From: Marisalimonas marina
GTDB taxonomy: Bacteria > Pseudomonadota > Alphaproteobacteria > Puniceispirillales > Marisalimonadaceae
Length of the DNA stretch: 64,000 nt
NCBI GenBank assembly: GCA_038131365.1
Contig: JAYPPH010000003.1
Location: forward strand, 647,807 to 711,806
Direction: 5' to 3'
Position numbers and translations under genes: made by a program
Part shown: positions 1-10,179 of the stretch, piece after piece
Layout of the letters: each line of letters starts with the position of its first letter
Numbering within the stretch: the stretch's first letter is position 1
Notes under the pieces: generated by a model
Database searches by the model: none
What the model saw: only the letters and a program-made list of their open reading frames with translations
What the model was told of the DNA's origin: nothing

Positions 1-603
1 ACCAAACAAAATAGCCTCTAACATATTTTCAGGTATTGCTGCACAGTTCACAGCAACAAAAGGATTTTCCTTTCTATTTGAATTTTCATGCAAATAGTTG
101 GCTAAAACTTCTTTGCCTGAGCCAGTTGGTCCATTAATAAAAACCGTTACATCTGTGTTGGCTACCCTTTTTGCTAAAGATAAGAGTTCATAAGTTTTAA
201 TATCGCCAGCTGAGAAAGAAACATCAGGGCAACACATATTAAAAATAAGTTCTAAAGAGTATTGATCTGTAAAATCTGAAACAGAGAGCCTTTTTAAAGC
301 TCCTCCTAATTCATTCTTAACTTCAAAACCATTTACAGAATTATCTTCGCTGATAATAATGACTTTTGTTAATTTTGCTTGCCTTGCTATGGCTACTAGT
401 TTTTCTGAACCACCAACTTCTTTTTCAAAATAGTCTGAACAAACAATCGTATCTGCCTGATATCCTACTAAATCTATACCTAAAAAATTAGGCTTTGAGT
501 TGTCACTCCCTGCCTTTATTACTGTAATATCTCTATTCTCTAATATATTACATAAATTGTTTGCTATTTTTAGATTGCTGTTAACGACTATAACTTGGCT
601 CAT
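1..603 (-). CDS. Sigma-54-dependent flagellar regulator (FlbD/FleQ-like), cut by window edge
   Basis: Reading leftward from an ATG at 603 gives 201 codons open to the window edge, so only the N-terminal part is present. Residues 1-105 look like a degenerate receiver domain with no obvious phospho-acceptor aspartate. A sigma-54 AAA+ domain follows, with Walker A GPTGSGKE and the conserved VAVNCAAIPENMLEA segment; the sigma-54-contact loop and HTH lie outside. An AGGAG ribosome site precedes the ATG. A sigma-54 promoter sits just upstream, so the gene is probably itself a middle member of the cascade. It is divergent from a second sigma-54 activator. FlbD-like or FleQ-like identity is inferred from family and context. 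Confidence 0.85.
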   Translation of the reverse strand, partial: MSQVIVVNSNLKIANNLCNILENRDITVIKAGSDNSKPNFLGIDLVGYQADTIVCSDYFEKEVGGSEKLVAIARQAKLTKVIIISEDNSVNGFEVKNELGGALKRLSVSDFTDQYSLELIFNMCCPDVSFSAGDIKTYELLSLAKRVANTDVTVFINGPTGSGKEVLANYLHENSNRKENPFVAVNCAAIPENMLEAILFG

Positions 604-636
604 AAATAACTCCTAAAATTCTCTGAAAAGAGAGAA

Positions 637-652
637 GCAAGAAGCTTGCCAA
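637..652 (-). promoter_or_regulatory. Sigma-54 promoter of the partial regulator gene
   Basis: The minus strand reads TTGGCAAGCTTCTTGC, with exactly 10 bases between GG and GC, as the -24/-12 consensus requires. It is about 34 bases upstream of the ATG at 603. Confidence 0.75.
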
Positions 653-795
653 CAATATTTAAAAAGTTAATTTTATATTTAGAACAACTAATTAAAGTAT
701 AATTTTATTTTAATATTATTGCTTTATCTTCAAAAAAGTCATTATTATGACAAAAATAATTACTTTTTTTCAATAATTTGACAGGTTTTATTTGT

Positions 796-1917
796 ATGAG
801 TTTAGAAGAAATCAATTCAACGAAGTCTAACGCTAATATCATATTAAACCAAATGATAGATGGTGAAAGCCCTGCCACCAAATCAATGAAAAATTTAATC
901 GCTATGGTATCCCAAACAGATAGCACAGCTTTAATTTTAGGAGAAACTGGAACAGGTAAAGATGTTGTTGCTCAAGCTATTCATAAATGTTCTAAAAAGA
1001 AAGGACCTTTTGTAACTGTAAACTGCGCTGCTATCCCCTCAGAATTATTAGAGTCTGAATTATTTGGCCATGAAAAAGGTTCATTTACAGGTGCAGATAA
1101 ACAAAGAAAAGGAAGGTTTGAACAATCAAGTGGAGGATCACTCTTCCTTGATGAAATAGGTGATATGCCCCTACCCCTTCAAGCAAAACTTTTAAGAGCT
1201 ATTGAAAGCAGAACTATACAGAGAGTTGGAGGAGCAGAAGATATTAAAATTGACTTAAGGTTAATTTGTGCAACTCACAGGGACCTAGAAAAAAAAGTTG
1301 AGAGTGGTGAGTTTAGAGCAGACTTATTTTTCAGAATTAATGTATTGCCTATTAATGTACCCTCACTAGCTGAAAGAAGAGAAGATATTCCAAATCTTCA
1401 ACAAACACTTTTAAAAAAAATGAATATTGATAAGTCAGCTGAACCATTTTTTACTCCAGACGCTGTGACAGCACTATGCAAACATAATTGGCCTGGTAAT
1501 GTTCGTGAGCTAAAAAATGTTATTGAAAGAGCTTGTATTATATTCCCAGGAAAAGAAATTTCCGGGACTAATGTTTATGAAAACTTGTTGAGACTAAAAG
1601 TACCAACACTTGCTGAAGAACAAGATGCCTTATGGGAAATGACTTCTGATTTAAGTGAGATTAATGAATTAGATGATAATGATATTATAAGTAACCCTGA
1701 AGATTATTTGCCACACCCCAAAAATTATAAGAATTGGTTCTCTTTCTACGATGAAATTGACTTGCGAAGACATCTACAAGACGTAGAAATTGTTCTTATT
1801 GAAGAAGCCTTGGAAAAAACAGAAAATAAAATTGCCGCTGCTGCAGACAAACTTAAATTAAGAAGAACGACACTTATAGAAAAAATGAAGAAATACTCTA
1901 TTAGCAAAGAGTTATAA
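796..1917 (+). CDS. Sigma-54-dependent transcriptional activator without receiver domain (FleQ-like)
   Basis: A 373-residue enhancer-binding protein that would remodel sigma-54 RNA polymerase at flagellar promoters. After a short N-terminus of about 30 residues comes a complete AAA+ domain: Walker A GETGTGKD, the sigma-54 loop as GSFTGA instead of the usual GAFTGA, Walker B LFLDEIGD, and WPGNVREL. A linker of about 60 residues precedes a Fis-type HTH near the C-terminus (KIAAAADKLKLRRTTL). There is no receiver domain, so control is probably by another protein or ligand. ATG at 796 is preferred over the in-frame TTG at 778 because homology begins after it; no strong ribosome site is seen for either. 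It faces the fliS pair. Confidence 0.88.
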   Translation: MSLEEINSTKSNANIILNQMIDGESPATKSMKNLIAMVSQTDSTALILGETGTGKDVVAQAIHKCSKKKGPFVTVNCAAIPSELLESELFGHEKGSFTGADKQRKGRFEQSSGGSLFLDEIGDMPLPLQAKLLRAIESRTIQRVGGAEDIKIDLRLICATHRDLEKKVESGEFRADLFFRINVLPINVPSLAERREDIPNLQQTLLKKMNIDKSAEPFFTPDAVTALCKHNWPGNVRELKNVIERACIIFPGKEISGTNVYENLLRLKVPTLAEEQDALWEMTSDLSEINELDDNDIISNPEDYLPHPKNYKNWFSFYDEIDLRRHLQDVEIVLIEEALEKTENKIAAAADKLKLRRTTLIEKMKKYSISKEL

Positions 1918-1922
1918 TTAAT

Positions 1923-2219
1923 TTAATAATTGTAAGCCTTGAACCTTTTAATGAATTTTGACTTTTCATCTTTTAAAGAAATCAATTTGTGCTCAATTTG
2001 ATTGATATCATTATTATTTTTTTCACTAATATCTCTAATTAATGTCTGAAAATTTTTATTATTTTTATCTTTAAAGTTTTTTATAAGATCCAAACGAGTT
2101 TTATCCAAGGTTTCTATCCGGCTATAATCACCTGAATTTATAAGATCTGAAATTTGTTTTGAAATATTTTCAATTTGCATTAGATCAGTGCTATCATTTT
2201 GGTAATGCTCTTCTAACAT
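1923..2219 (-). CDS. Small helical protein downstream of fliS (possible FliT-like chaperone)
   Basis: A 98-residue, lysine- and asparagine-rich, probably all-helical protein. It starts 2 bases after the fliS stop, so the two are surely co-transcribed and probably translationally coupled. In many bacteria the gene after fliS is fliT, whose product is a small helical chaperone for the filament cap. Size and position fit that role, but I see no diagnostic FliT motif. FliT-like is therefore a positional guess. The gene converges with the activator gene, leaving only 5 bases between stops. Confidence 0.6.
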   Translation of the reverse strand: MLEEHYQNDSTDLMQIENISKQISDLINSGDYSRIETLDKTRLDLIKNFKDKNNKNFQTLIRDISEKNNNDINQIEHKLISLKDEKSKFIKRFKAYNY

Positions 2220-2221
2220 TT

Positions 2222-2662
2222 TTAAGCATTCTTAGTTTGCATATTATTCCATGCAGAAATTATTTGGTCTAAGGCCTGTTTAGCTTTAATAATCCCGTCA
2301 TTTATAGATTTGGTAAATCCTGAAATTATTTGAATACGACAATATTCATAAAGTTGGAATAATCCAGTTGCAATTTTCCCACCTTTGTCAAAATCTAAAC
2401 TTGTTTGAAGGCTATAAATAGTCGTGAGAGACCTTGTTACATTTTTTGAAATTGATTTTTGTAATGGCAGCAAATCACTTGTCTGTTTTTTAAGGTCTAA
2501 CTGCTTTTTCTTTTCAATATCCTCACTGAGGATCTGCATTGTTCTACTTAATTCTTGAAGAATTAATTTTACAACTTCATAAGGATTTTTTTGTAAATCA
2601 CCTGATTTAACAACCTTCTTATATACATCTAAAACACTAGTATTTGTCGTCATATCACTCAA
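2222..2662 (-). CDS. fliS: Flagellin export chaperone FliS (copy 1)
   Basis: A 146-residue cytoplasmic chaperone that binds the disordered C-terminus of flagellin before export. It has the FliS pattern: a start near NPYEVVKLILQELSRTMQ, a central segment with SLTTIYSLQTSLDFDKGG, and LFQLYEYCRIQII. It shares this pattern with a second fliS at 11,976 (both have LQSSLDF/LQTSLDF and LYxYCR). An internal ATG at 2653 could be the true start because neither ATG has a clear ribosome site. It is followed directly by a small FliT-like gene and lies next to the flagellins. Confidence 0.85.
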   Translation of the reverse strand: MSDMTTNTSVLDVYKKVVKSGDLQKNPYEVVKLILQELSRTMQILSEDIEKKKQLDLKKQTSDLLPLQKSISKNVTRSLTTIYSLQTSLDFDKGGKIATGLFQLYEYCRIQIISGFTKSINDGIIKAKQALDQIISAWNNMQTKNA

Positions 2663-2699
2663 ACTTGCAAAAAGTTAAAATTTTCATATAATAATAGCC

Positions 2700-3053
2700 A
2701 TGGTAACGACTAATATTCATCCTATTAATAACCCTAATCAACATTTGATTAGCGCTAACAATAATAATATGAGTGATAAACTTGCAAACAGCATGCCAAA
2801 TGGTTTGCTAAGAGTTGCAGAAACACAAACCAATAGAAATATTGAAAATAACTTAAAAAATACTGATCTGAGGCAGATCTACACCCCTAGACTTGCTCCT
2901 TCAACTGGTTCATTAACAGAGAACTTTCTTAAGTCAAGATCTAACATGTCTCCAATATATAGGTTTAATGAAGCTGCAACTAAATATCAAATGACCAGTG
3001 TTGCCCCTACATTTCTTAAGCAAATTAAGAATAATGTTGACTTAGTTATTTAA
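2700..3053 (+). CDS. Hypothetical Asn-rich 117-residue protein
   Basis: An open frame of 117 codons rich in Asn, Thr and Ser, with no hydrophobic segment and no recognised motif. It lies between divergent fliS and the first flagellin gene, which suggests a flagellar role but does not show one. The likely ATG at 2700 has no clear ribosome site, and the space to fliS is only 37 bases. I do not recognise the family. Confidence 0.45.
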   Translation: MVTTNIHPINNPNQHLISANNNNMSDKLANSMPNGLLRVAETQTNRNIENNLKNTDLRQIYTPRLAPSTGSLTENFLKSRSNMSPIYRFNEAATKYQMTSVAPTFLKQIKNNVDLVI

Positions 3054-3349
3054 CCTTAATAACTAAAAGTAATATATATTACAAAAAATTGATTATTTAA
3101 CTGTAAAATTTCCTACCAACTTTAAAATATTTACTAATATTATTAACATTTCTGAAGAGTTGTTATATAATTATTAAAATAAATGATAAATTTTAACTTA
3201 TTTTTGATAGTTAAATTCGACTTAATCATTAAAAATCTATAAATAACAAGTATTTGACAAACTTTTTATAGTAGTTTCTAAATAATATAAGTTATTGAAA
3301 AATATAAATAATTTCCTATTTATGCTTTTCAGGTGCTTTTTTTTTGAAA
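3054..3349. other. AT-rich intergenic region before flagellin 1
   Basis: About 300 bases, very AT-rich, with no open frame of note. Apart from the sigma-54 promoter at its right end I see no clear terminator or repeat. Such a long AT-rich leader could hold binding sites for the sigma-54 activators, but I cannot point to one. Confidence 0.5.
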
Positions 3350-3365
3350 TTGGCACAATGATTGC
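3350..3365 (+). promoter_or_regulatory. Sigma-54 promoter of flagellin 1
   Basis: TTGGCACAATGATTGC matches the -24/-12 consensus almost perfectly (TGGCAC then TTGC, 10 bases between GG and GC). It is 31 bases upstream of the flagellin ATG at 3396, which also has the ribosome site TTAGGAGAATTAAAA. Confidence 0.92.
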
Positions 3366-3395
3366 AGAATTACTCCGAATTTAGGAGAATTAAAA

Positions 3396-5098
3396 ATGCC
3401 ATCAATTAACTCTAATACTAGTGCATTATATGCAGTAAACGCATCTAGGAAAACTGATAGAGATATGGACACCTCTATGCAGAGGCTTTCTACTGGTCTT
3501 AGAATTACAAATGCAGGAGATGACGCATCAGGCGCAGCTATATCTGATAGAATGTCCGCCAATATAAAAGGTATAGAGCAATCAATAAGAAATGCTGGTG
3601 ACGTTATATCAATGGCTCAAGTATCTGAGGGTGCGCTAGGTGAAGCATCAAGCGTTCTTCAAAGAATACGTGAACTTGCTATTCAATCAGCATCTGATGT
3701 AATGAGTGCTACAGAAAGAAACTATATTCAGACTGAAGTAAGTCAACTATTGGCAGAATTTGACAGAGTTACGAGGGACACAACCTTTAATGAAATTAAT
3801 GTACTTGATGGCTCCTTTGCAAGTAGAACATTTCAAATTGGTATTAAAAAAGGTGAAGCTGCATCTGTTTCCGTGGGTTCTATGAGAATTGATCAATTAG
3901 GTTCTTATCAACAATCAAGTGATATGGATAGCACAGACTTTGACCTTTCAACTGGTGCAAAACTTGTTGCAAGTGCATCAGATGCCAATCATGTTGAAGC
4001 AGATACAATGACTATATCTGGTCAACTTGGAAGTGCTAACGTTTCAATAAGTGCTGGTGAAACAGCAAGAGACATTGCAACAAGTATCAATAATATATTT
4101 GAGAGTACTGGTGTTGATGCGACTGCATCTACACAATTAAAATTTGAAGGCTTAGCTTCAAGTGGAAACACAGGAGTTGTAAGTGTATCTTTTGACCTTT
4201 ATGGATCAAATACGTCTGCTGTTACAATTTCTAGCTCAGTTAACTTAGGAGCAACAACAGGTGCGTCTAACTTTACAGAATTAAGAGATAGTATAAATGC
4301 TTACACAGCCCAAACTGGTGTTGAAGCTGTTCTATCAACTGATTTTTCATATCTTTATTTAACTCAACCAGAAGGTTACGATATCAAAATAGCTGATGTA
4401 GATTTTGATTTAGAAACAGCTTCAAGTTTGCAAATGCTACAACTTTAGGATGCAATGATGCTGCTGTTGGAGATACAAACAATTAACAGTTGCTAGACTA
4501 CAACTGGTATGGCTGTGGTTGTGATCTGGTAACTGGTGTAGGTATTAAACCTGGAACAACTATTTCATCTATAACTAATGGTACAACAATTGTTTTAATA
4601 TTAAGCTGTTGAAACAGCTATAGCAAGTGGTGATGCAATTGCTTTTGGAGCAGATAGAGTTTTTAAAATAACAGGAATGAGTGAAGATCTTTTATCATCC
4701 GGATATCAAGCAGATCTTTTTGATAAAAATCATATAAGTGGAACACATGACTCAGCAATTGTTACTGGTCAAGTTACCATGGCATCAAGTAAACAATTCA
4801 CTGTGAATGGTGATACAACCAAGGGCCTTTTTACTACTAATCCAGGAGCAGCAACACTTAACAAATTATCTACAGTAAGTGTCCTTACAAGACAAAAATC
4901 AATAGATGCCCTTACTGTTCTTGATAAGTCTATGGACAGAATTAACCTAGAGCGTGCAAAGCTTGGAGCCATTATGAGTAGAATGGAAAAGGCAGTCGAT
5001 AACTTATCAAACGTTGCTATGAACACTACTGCTTCAAGAGGAAGAATTGTTGATGCAGACTTTGCTCTTAGATCTGCAAACTTAACAAGGGCACCAGA
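3396..5098 (+). pseudogene. fliC: Flagellin 1, frameshifted and lacking its C-terminal end
   Basis: The N-terminal part (3396-4448) is a typical flagellin D0/D1 region with LSTGLRIT and AGDDASGAAISDRM, then LQRIRELAIQSASD, followed by a variable domain. The frame breaks near 4427, where AGTTTGC would read on if the T run were one longer. 4440-4676 is scrambled among frames. The C-terminal D1 region resumes at about 4677-5098 (LGAIMSRMEKAVDNL, GRIVDADFALRSANLTRA). The last 25-30 residues of D0, needed for filament packing, are missing: the sequence runs into an inverted flagellin copy. Either a real pseudogene or an assembly/sequencing artefact. Confidence 0.8.
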
Positions 5099-6170
5099 TC
5101 ATCGTCAGTTGTAGCCGCAGCTGGCATCACACTTTAGTTATTAGGCTGTTTCATCTGCCGCAATGCAGTAATTAGTATGATGTCAACATCTCAGTTAAAC
5201 CTGGTTATCAAAAGCTGTTATAACTATATCTTCATGTAGAGTGTGTTAAGATAACATCAGCATTTTTGCTCCCATTTTAGCTGTAATACCAGTTGTACCA
5301 GAAACATTATTAACAGCATCTCTTAAGAGCTCTCATATCTGAAGCAACATCGATAGTAAAAGTAATGGTAGTTGCAGATATTCCTGTTTATTACCTTGAA
5401 ACCCATAGAATAACTTCCATTAACAGCAGCCCTCAGCTGTAAGTTAAACCATTTATTTTGATTTTGTTACAGCTGTTGCTGTTACACCTGTTTCAGCTGA
5501 AACACTGTTTACGATAGCTGCATGTTGTTTAGCATTTGCTGCAGTAGCTGTTATGGTTTTACTTCCAACTGAACCAACAACAGTAAATGTAAGATCATCC
5601 ATCTCCGCTGCTGCGTTACTCGCACTATTATGTAATATAACAGAGTTTACAGTATCAAACTCATAATTACCTATTGATCCTGATGAAGCGTTATCAACAG
5701 AAAATGTAATATCTTCATCGTTAAACATACCAATTTGGATCTGTTGTCCTGTTAAAGTCCCATCAAGAAGCTTCTTACCGTTCCAAGTTGTATGTGAAGA
5801 TATTCTATCTACTTAACAAGTTGAGTAAGTTCTTTTGAAGGAAACTTCTGTCAAGACCTGAATTTGAATCGTTAGCAGACTGAACAGCCAACTCTCTGAT
5901 ACGTTGAAGAATATTAACAGTCTCAAGACTTGCACCTTCAATAGTATCAAACATATTTTTACCATCACTACTATTCCTAATAGCTTGAGAAAGTCCTCGT
6001 ATTGTACTTTCCATTCTACCCGCTATAGCCATGCCAGCAGCATCATCAGATGCAGAATTAATTCTTAGGCCGGATGAAAGTTTTTCTATAGAGTCTTCCA
6101 TATTTTTATTTTGTGAAGCTAATGATGCTTTTGCAATCATTGAGCCCATATTTGTATTAACAATAGTCAT
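5099..6170 (-). pseudogene. fliC: Flagellin 2, multiply frameshifted and lacking C-terminus
   Basis: Starts at ATG 6170 with a good ribosome site (AGGAG) and a typical flagellin N-terminus (KLSSGLRINSASDDAAGMAI). It is nearly the same as flagellin 3 but broken near 5812, where about five bases present in flagellin 3 are missing. It is open again at 5453-5728, then riddled with indels to 5099. Comparison with 6,970-7,670 shows it is the same gene family with many small gaps. The C-terminal third is absent, cut at the junction with flagellin 1. It could be decaying or could be a poorly resolved repeat. Confidence 0.8.
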
Positions 6171-6210
6171 TTTATTAACTCCTAAAAGTTTGTTTTGGAT
6201 TACATAAGGA

Positions 6211-6238
6211 GTTACGACATACTTATAATTTTGTTTAG
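6211..6238 (-). promoter_or_regulatory. Candidate sigma-28 (FliA) promoter of flagellin 2
   Basis: The minus strand has CTAAA, then 15 bases, then GTCGTAAC, 41 bases upstream of the ATG at 6170. The same layout occurs before flagellin 3, flgM and fliS copy 2. Confidence 0.65.
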
Positions 6239-6346
6239 AAAAATAATAATTTTAAAAAAAATTAATATTTAATTTATATCTGATAAAATTTTTTAAAATT
6301 TAAATTGTTTTAAATTTATCTAAATATATAAATACTAATTAATAAA

Positions 6347-6380
6347 AAAGCCCCCTCAAAGTGTAATCCAAGGGGGCTTT
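6347..6380 (-). terminator. Rho-independent terminator after flagellin 3
   Basis: Perfect 10-base stem AAAGCCCCCT / AGGGGGCTTT around a 14-base loop, followed on the minus strand by a T-rich run. It lies 100 bases past the flagellin 3 stop and would end that leftward transcript. Confidence 0.88.
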
Positions 6381-6479
6381 CCTATTGTTAAACTTGGCTT
6401 AATTAATTTAGTTACAAAGTTAATTAAGTGTTAATTATTTTATAAAAATTTTCCCCAATTAAACAAATAGTGGGGTTTT

Positions 6480-8043
6480 TTAATTATGATTGTAATAAGT
6501 GCTAAGAACTGATTGCTTAGAAGTATTAGCCTGAGCTAAGCATTGATGTTGCTGCTTGTGCTAATATCTGAGCTTTTGTTAACTTACTTGTCTCAGCTGC
6601 AAAGTCTGCATCCTGGATGTGACTTTGTGAATGCTTGAGTGTTTGTTACAACATTTGTTAAGTTATCAATGGCTGCATCCATCCTGTTAGACTTGGCACC
6701 TAAATCTGCCCTTACCGTGTTAATCTTATGTAAAGCTCCATCAACTATTCTAATAGCCTTCTCAGCATTAGCTGCTGTTGATAAACAACTGATGCAAGCG
6801 ATGCTAAACTACCATTAGTCGAAGCCGAAGGCAGTGCATCTTCTTGATAACCGCTTATACTAAAGGCCTCAGAACTTTGAAATTTTACAGTTCCATGCGA
6901 TCTTACAGATAAGTAAGCCGCATCTGTAGATCCATCAGTAGTTAAAGTAGCTTTGAAACCAGACGCGTCAGTTGTAGCCGCAGCTCCAACCACACCAGCA
7001 GTTTGGGCTGTTTCATCTGCCGCTAATGCAGTAACAGCTAAAGTATGATAGTCAGACCCATCCTCAGTTAAACCTGTATTATCAAAAGCTGTTATAACAA
7101 TATCTTCACCAGTAGCATGTGTTAAGATAACATCTGCATTAGTAGCTCCCATTTTAGCTGTTATACCAGTTGTACCAGATACATTATTAACAGCATCTCT
7201 TAATGCTCTCATATCTGATGCAACATCAATTGTAAAAGTAATTGTAGTCGCAGATGAGTTAGTGCCTTGCAAACCCATACTATAAGAACCATTGACTGTA
7301 GCAGCACCCTCTGCAGTTAAACCATTTATTTTGATTTTAGTTACGGCTGTTGCTGTGACTCCTGTTTCTGCAGTTACACTATTTGCAATAGCAGCATGCT
7401 GCTTAGCTGTTGCTGCAGTTGCAGTAACAGTCTTACTTCCTACTGAACCAACAATAGTAAATGTATTATCAGTTATAACCGCTGCACCAGCACTTGCATT
7501 CAAATCAACTTCGTTTACTGTGTCTACTTCATAATTACCTATTGATCCTGATGCCATACTATCAACAGAAAAAGTTATATCTTCATCATTAAACATACCA
7601 ATTTGGATCTGTTGTCCTGTTAAAGTTCCATCAAGAAGCTTCTTACCGTTCCAAGTTGTATGTGAAGCTATTCTATCTACTTCAGCTACAAGTTGAGTAA
7701 GTTCTTTTTGAAGGAAACTTCTGTCCAAGCCTGAATTTGAATCGTTTGCAGACTGAACAGCTAACTCTCTAATACGTTGAAGAATATTTACAGTCTCAAG
7801 ACTAGCACCTTCAATGGTATCAAACATATTTTTACCATCACTACTATTCCTAATAGCTTGTGAAAGTCCTCGTATTGTACTTTCCATTCTACTTGAAATA
7901 GCCATGCCAGCAACATCATCAGATGCAGAATTAATCCTTAATCCTGTAGATAAACTCTTAATTGCATCTTGCATATCATTATCTTGTGAAGCTAAGGCTG
8001 CACGCGCAACATTAGACCCCACGTTTGTATTAACAATCGTCAT
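6480..8043 (-). CDS. fliC: Flagellin 3 (best-preserved copy; C-terminal frameshifts)
   Basis: A flagellin of about 521 residues if frames are repaired. From ATG 8043 (AAGGAG ribosome site) it has LSTGLRINSASDD, a variable domain with flagellin IN-type segments (AVNNVSGTTGITAKMG), and an open frame to 6745. The C-terminal D1/D0 region then continues in shifted frames to TAA 6480-6482, including SNRMDAAIDNLTN, IQDADFAAETSKLTKAQILAQAA and QANTSKQSVLS. Three single-base shifts are needed, near 6778, 6622 and 6533. A sigma-28 promoter lies before it and a strong terminator after it. The intact ends suggest a working gene with sequence errors. Confidence 0.85.
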
Positions 8044-8106
8044 ATTAACTCCTTAAGTTTTTTTACCTTCAAAATTTAAGAAATTTAGAAGGCAGTTACA
8101 TAAGTG

Positions 8107-8133
8107 CTTACGACTGAATAAATTAATGTTTAG
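8107..8133 (-). promoter_or_regulatory. Candidate sigma-28 promoter of flagellin 3
   Basis: Minus strand CTAAA, 14 bases, GTCGTAAG. The following CTTATGTAA block is shared with the flagellin 2 leader. Confidence 0.65.
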
Positions 8134-8156
8134 AAAATAAATTAAAATTTTAATAT

Positions 8157-10071
8157 TTATTTTTCTTGATTCCAAGATTTCATCATATTAGTAAGGTATT
8201 CACCAGTTGACTTTAAACTAGTAACAGCAGATTCCATTGCAGAAAATTGTGACTTATATCTTGCTGTCAAGTGATCTTCTCTCGTGTCAATATCAGATAA
8301 ATCATTGTTGTATGAAGATAAATCAGAACTAGCAGTAGTTTCAGATTTTGTTAATATACCATTAGTGGATAATGATTCTGTTAAATAGTCACCTATCTCA
8401 TCAATAAGACTTTTCCCAAAATATAAAAAAGCACTATTAACCGTTTGACTTTGCGTGATTTTTATACCTGCTGTGTTTTCAGCTGTACTGCTTGATAAGA
8501 AATAATTGGTTCCATCAGAACTTGTAGCTGAAACCATGCTGGTTCCATCTAAAGTTGCTGTTGTAGCATCAGATGACTGATATGAATAAGAACCTGGCTT
8601 TGGTTCTGATTGCAGCTGATTTTTCTACAGCATCAAAAACTTTTGAATTTACTGATAATTGTGAATTAAAAGTTTTTATTGATAGTAAGTGTTCCATCCA
8701 TTTCTGTTCTTACACCTAATTCAGATAGATATAAATCTTTATCACCATATCCAACTATTGCACCTGTTGTTATTGAACTAATTTTGTTAACTATATTTTT
8801 AACAGCTATATTTTTAGATAATGGTCCTGCTTCAACAGTTTCAGATCCCTGCCTTGTTAGCTCATTTAAAGTTGTTCGGGTATTATTTAAAACATCAACA
8901 AATTCTCTTAAAGAAGCTAAAGCTGTTGTCTTATCAAGTTGAGAAGAAATTCTAAAGGAGCTAGAGGTAGTAGCCGTTAAATCAAATTGATATCCATCAA
9001 ATAAATCTGTAATTGTGTTAGAAGATCTATTTACACTTACACCATCAATAATTAAAGAAGCATCAGTAGCTGCCGTTTTTTGATGTGTAGCATTATCAGA
9101 AGTTGTATCAAAAGTTGATAAACCAGTATCACTGAAGCATTTTCTGACACAGTCATTCTAATAGCATTATTAACACCTGTATCCGTTCTAACAACTAAAG
9201 AATATGTTCCATCACCTTTGTTTAATATACTTGCATTAACACCTGTAATACTATCTAAACTATTTGCAATACTAGTTAAAGTTCCAGTTCCAGATCCTAT
9301 TGTTAAAGTTGAGCTTGTACTTGCAGTATTGGGTCCAAAATCAGCAGCTATATGACCAATTTTAACATTTCCTGTCCCAACAGTCGATCCAGGAGTTATA
9401 CTTGTTACAGACTTAAAAACATTTGTTGTTGTTACACTTGCGCCGTCACCACCTCCAGTAATGTTTTCTGTAATCGTATTCCCAGCCATATCTGTTCCAA
9501 CAATTGTAAATACAGTAGATGACTGATCACCACCTGGTTCAGTAGCAATCCTTATAACACCTCCTAAATTTGAGTGGGTAATTGGAGTTCCTAAGGAAGT
9601 AGATGCTGTGACCGTAGTTGTATTATCAAATAAGGAATCATAATCAGTAGCTGTACCATTAGTAATCCAGTTACCAAAATCAACAGTAATAGTTCCACTT
9701 CCAATATTTTGAGATGTTGACGTAAAACCAGTAAATTCTAATGTCTGAGGTGTTGCTAATGTCGACACTGTCACATCAGAACTAAATGCCTTAGCAATAG
9801 AAGGATTTGTAACAGAAATAGTATTTAAAGTACTTGCACTGGAAGTAGATAATTTAGTTTTATTAGCTAAAGCTGATGCATTTGTTTTAAGAAGATTTAA
9901 CTCACTTGCAACAGTACCCAAAGATGAAATTTCAAGAGTTTTAGCATCAACATCTGCGTTAATTTGATCTTTTTCAGGTGCTGTTTCAGCTTCAACAAGG
10001 CTATCAACAATTTGTGTTATGTTTAGTCCACTACCACCCTGATTTATTGCGCTTAAATAATCTACAGCCAT
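8157..10071 (-). CDS. fliD: Flagellar filament cap FliD (frameshifted in this sequence)
   Basis: The cap protein (HAP2) at the filament tip, about 638 residues when repaired. The N-terminus has GGSGLNITQIVDSLVEAE and a coiled-coil-like ASELNLLKTNASALANKTK. Near residues 165-245 is one copy of the beta-rich module repeated in FlgK (FTIVGTDMAGNTITENITGG...). The C-terminus ends with a helical segment, TGEYLTNMMKSWNQ. The frame breaks near 9132, where TTCAGTGAT would read ASGD if a G were added, and near 8668 and 8600. Middle segments in other frames match FliD (VRTEMDGTLTINKNF). A sigma-54 promoter precedes it. Confidence 0.85.
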
Positions 10072-10121
10072 ATTATAAACTTTAAAATGAATTAATTATT
10101 AATAATTACGGAAGTTTATAT

Positions 10122-10137
10122 GCAAACTTTATGCCCA
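10122..10137 (-). promoter_or_regulatory. Sigma-54 promoter of fliD
   Basis: Minus strand GGGCATAAAGTTTGC with 10 bases between GG and GC. The base before the GG is G instead of the usual T, so it is a slightly weaker match. It is about 50 bases upstream of the fliD ATG. Confidence 0.65.
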
Positions 10138-10179
10138 AATTTATTGTTTTATTTTTGGTTGAAAAGGTTATGATAAATC

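Noticed and set aside
4769..5026. Leftward open frame of 85 codons inside flagellin 1
   Set aside because: It is antisense to conserved flagellin C-terminal coding sequence and has no ribosome site.
5453..5728. Separate small protein between flagellin fragments
   Set aside because: Its sequence matches the middle of flagellin 3; it is a fragment of flagellin 2.
7292..8056. Rightward frames opposite flagellin 3
   Set aside because: Long frames opposite Ala/Val/Thr-rich genes are common here; no start signals or family match.
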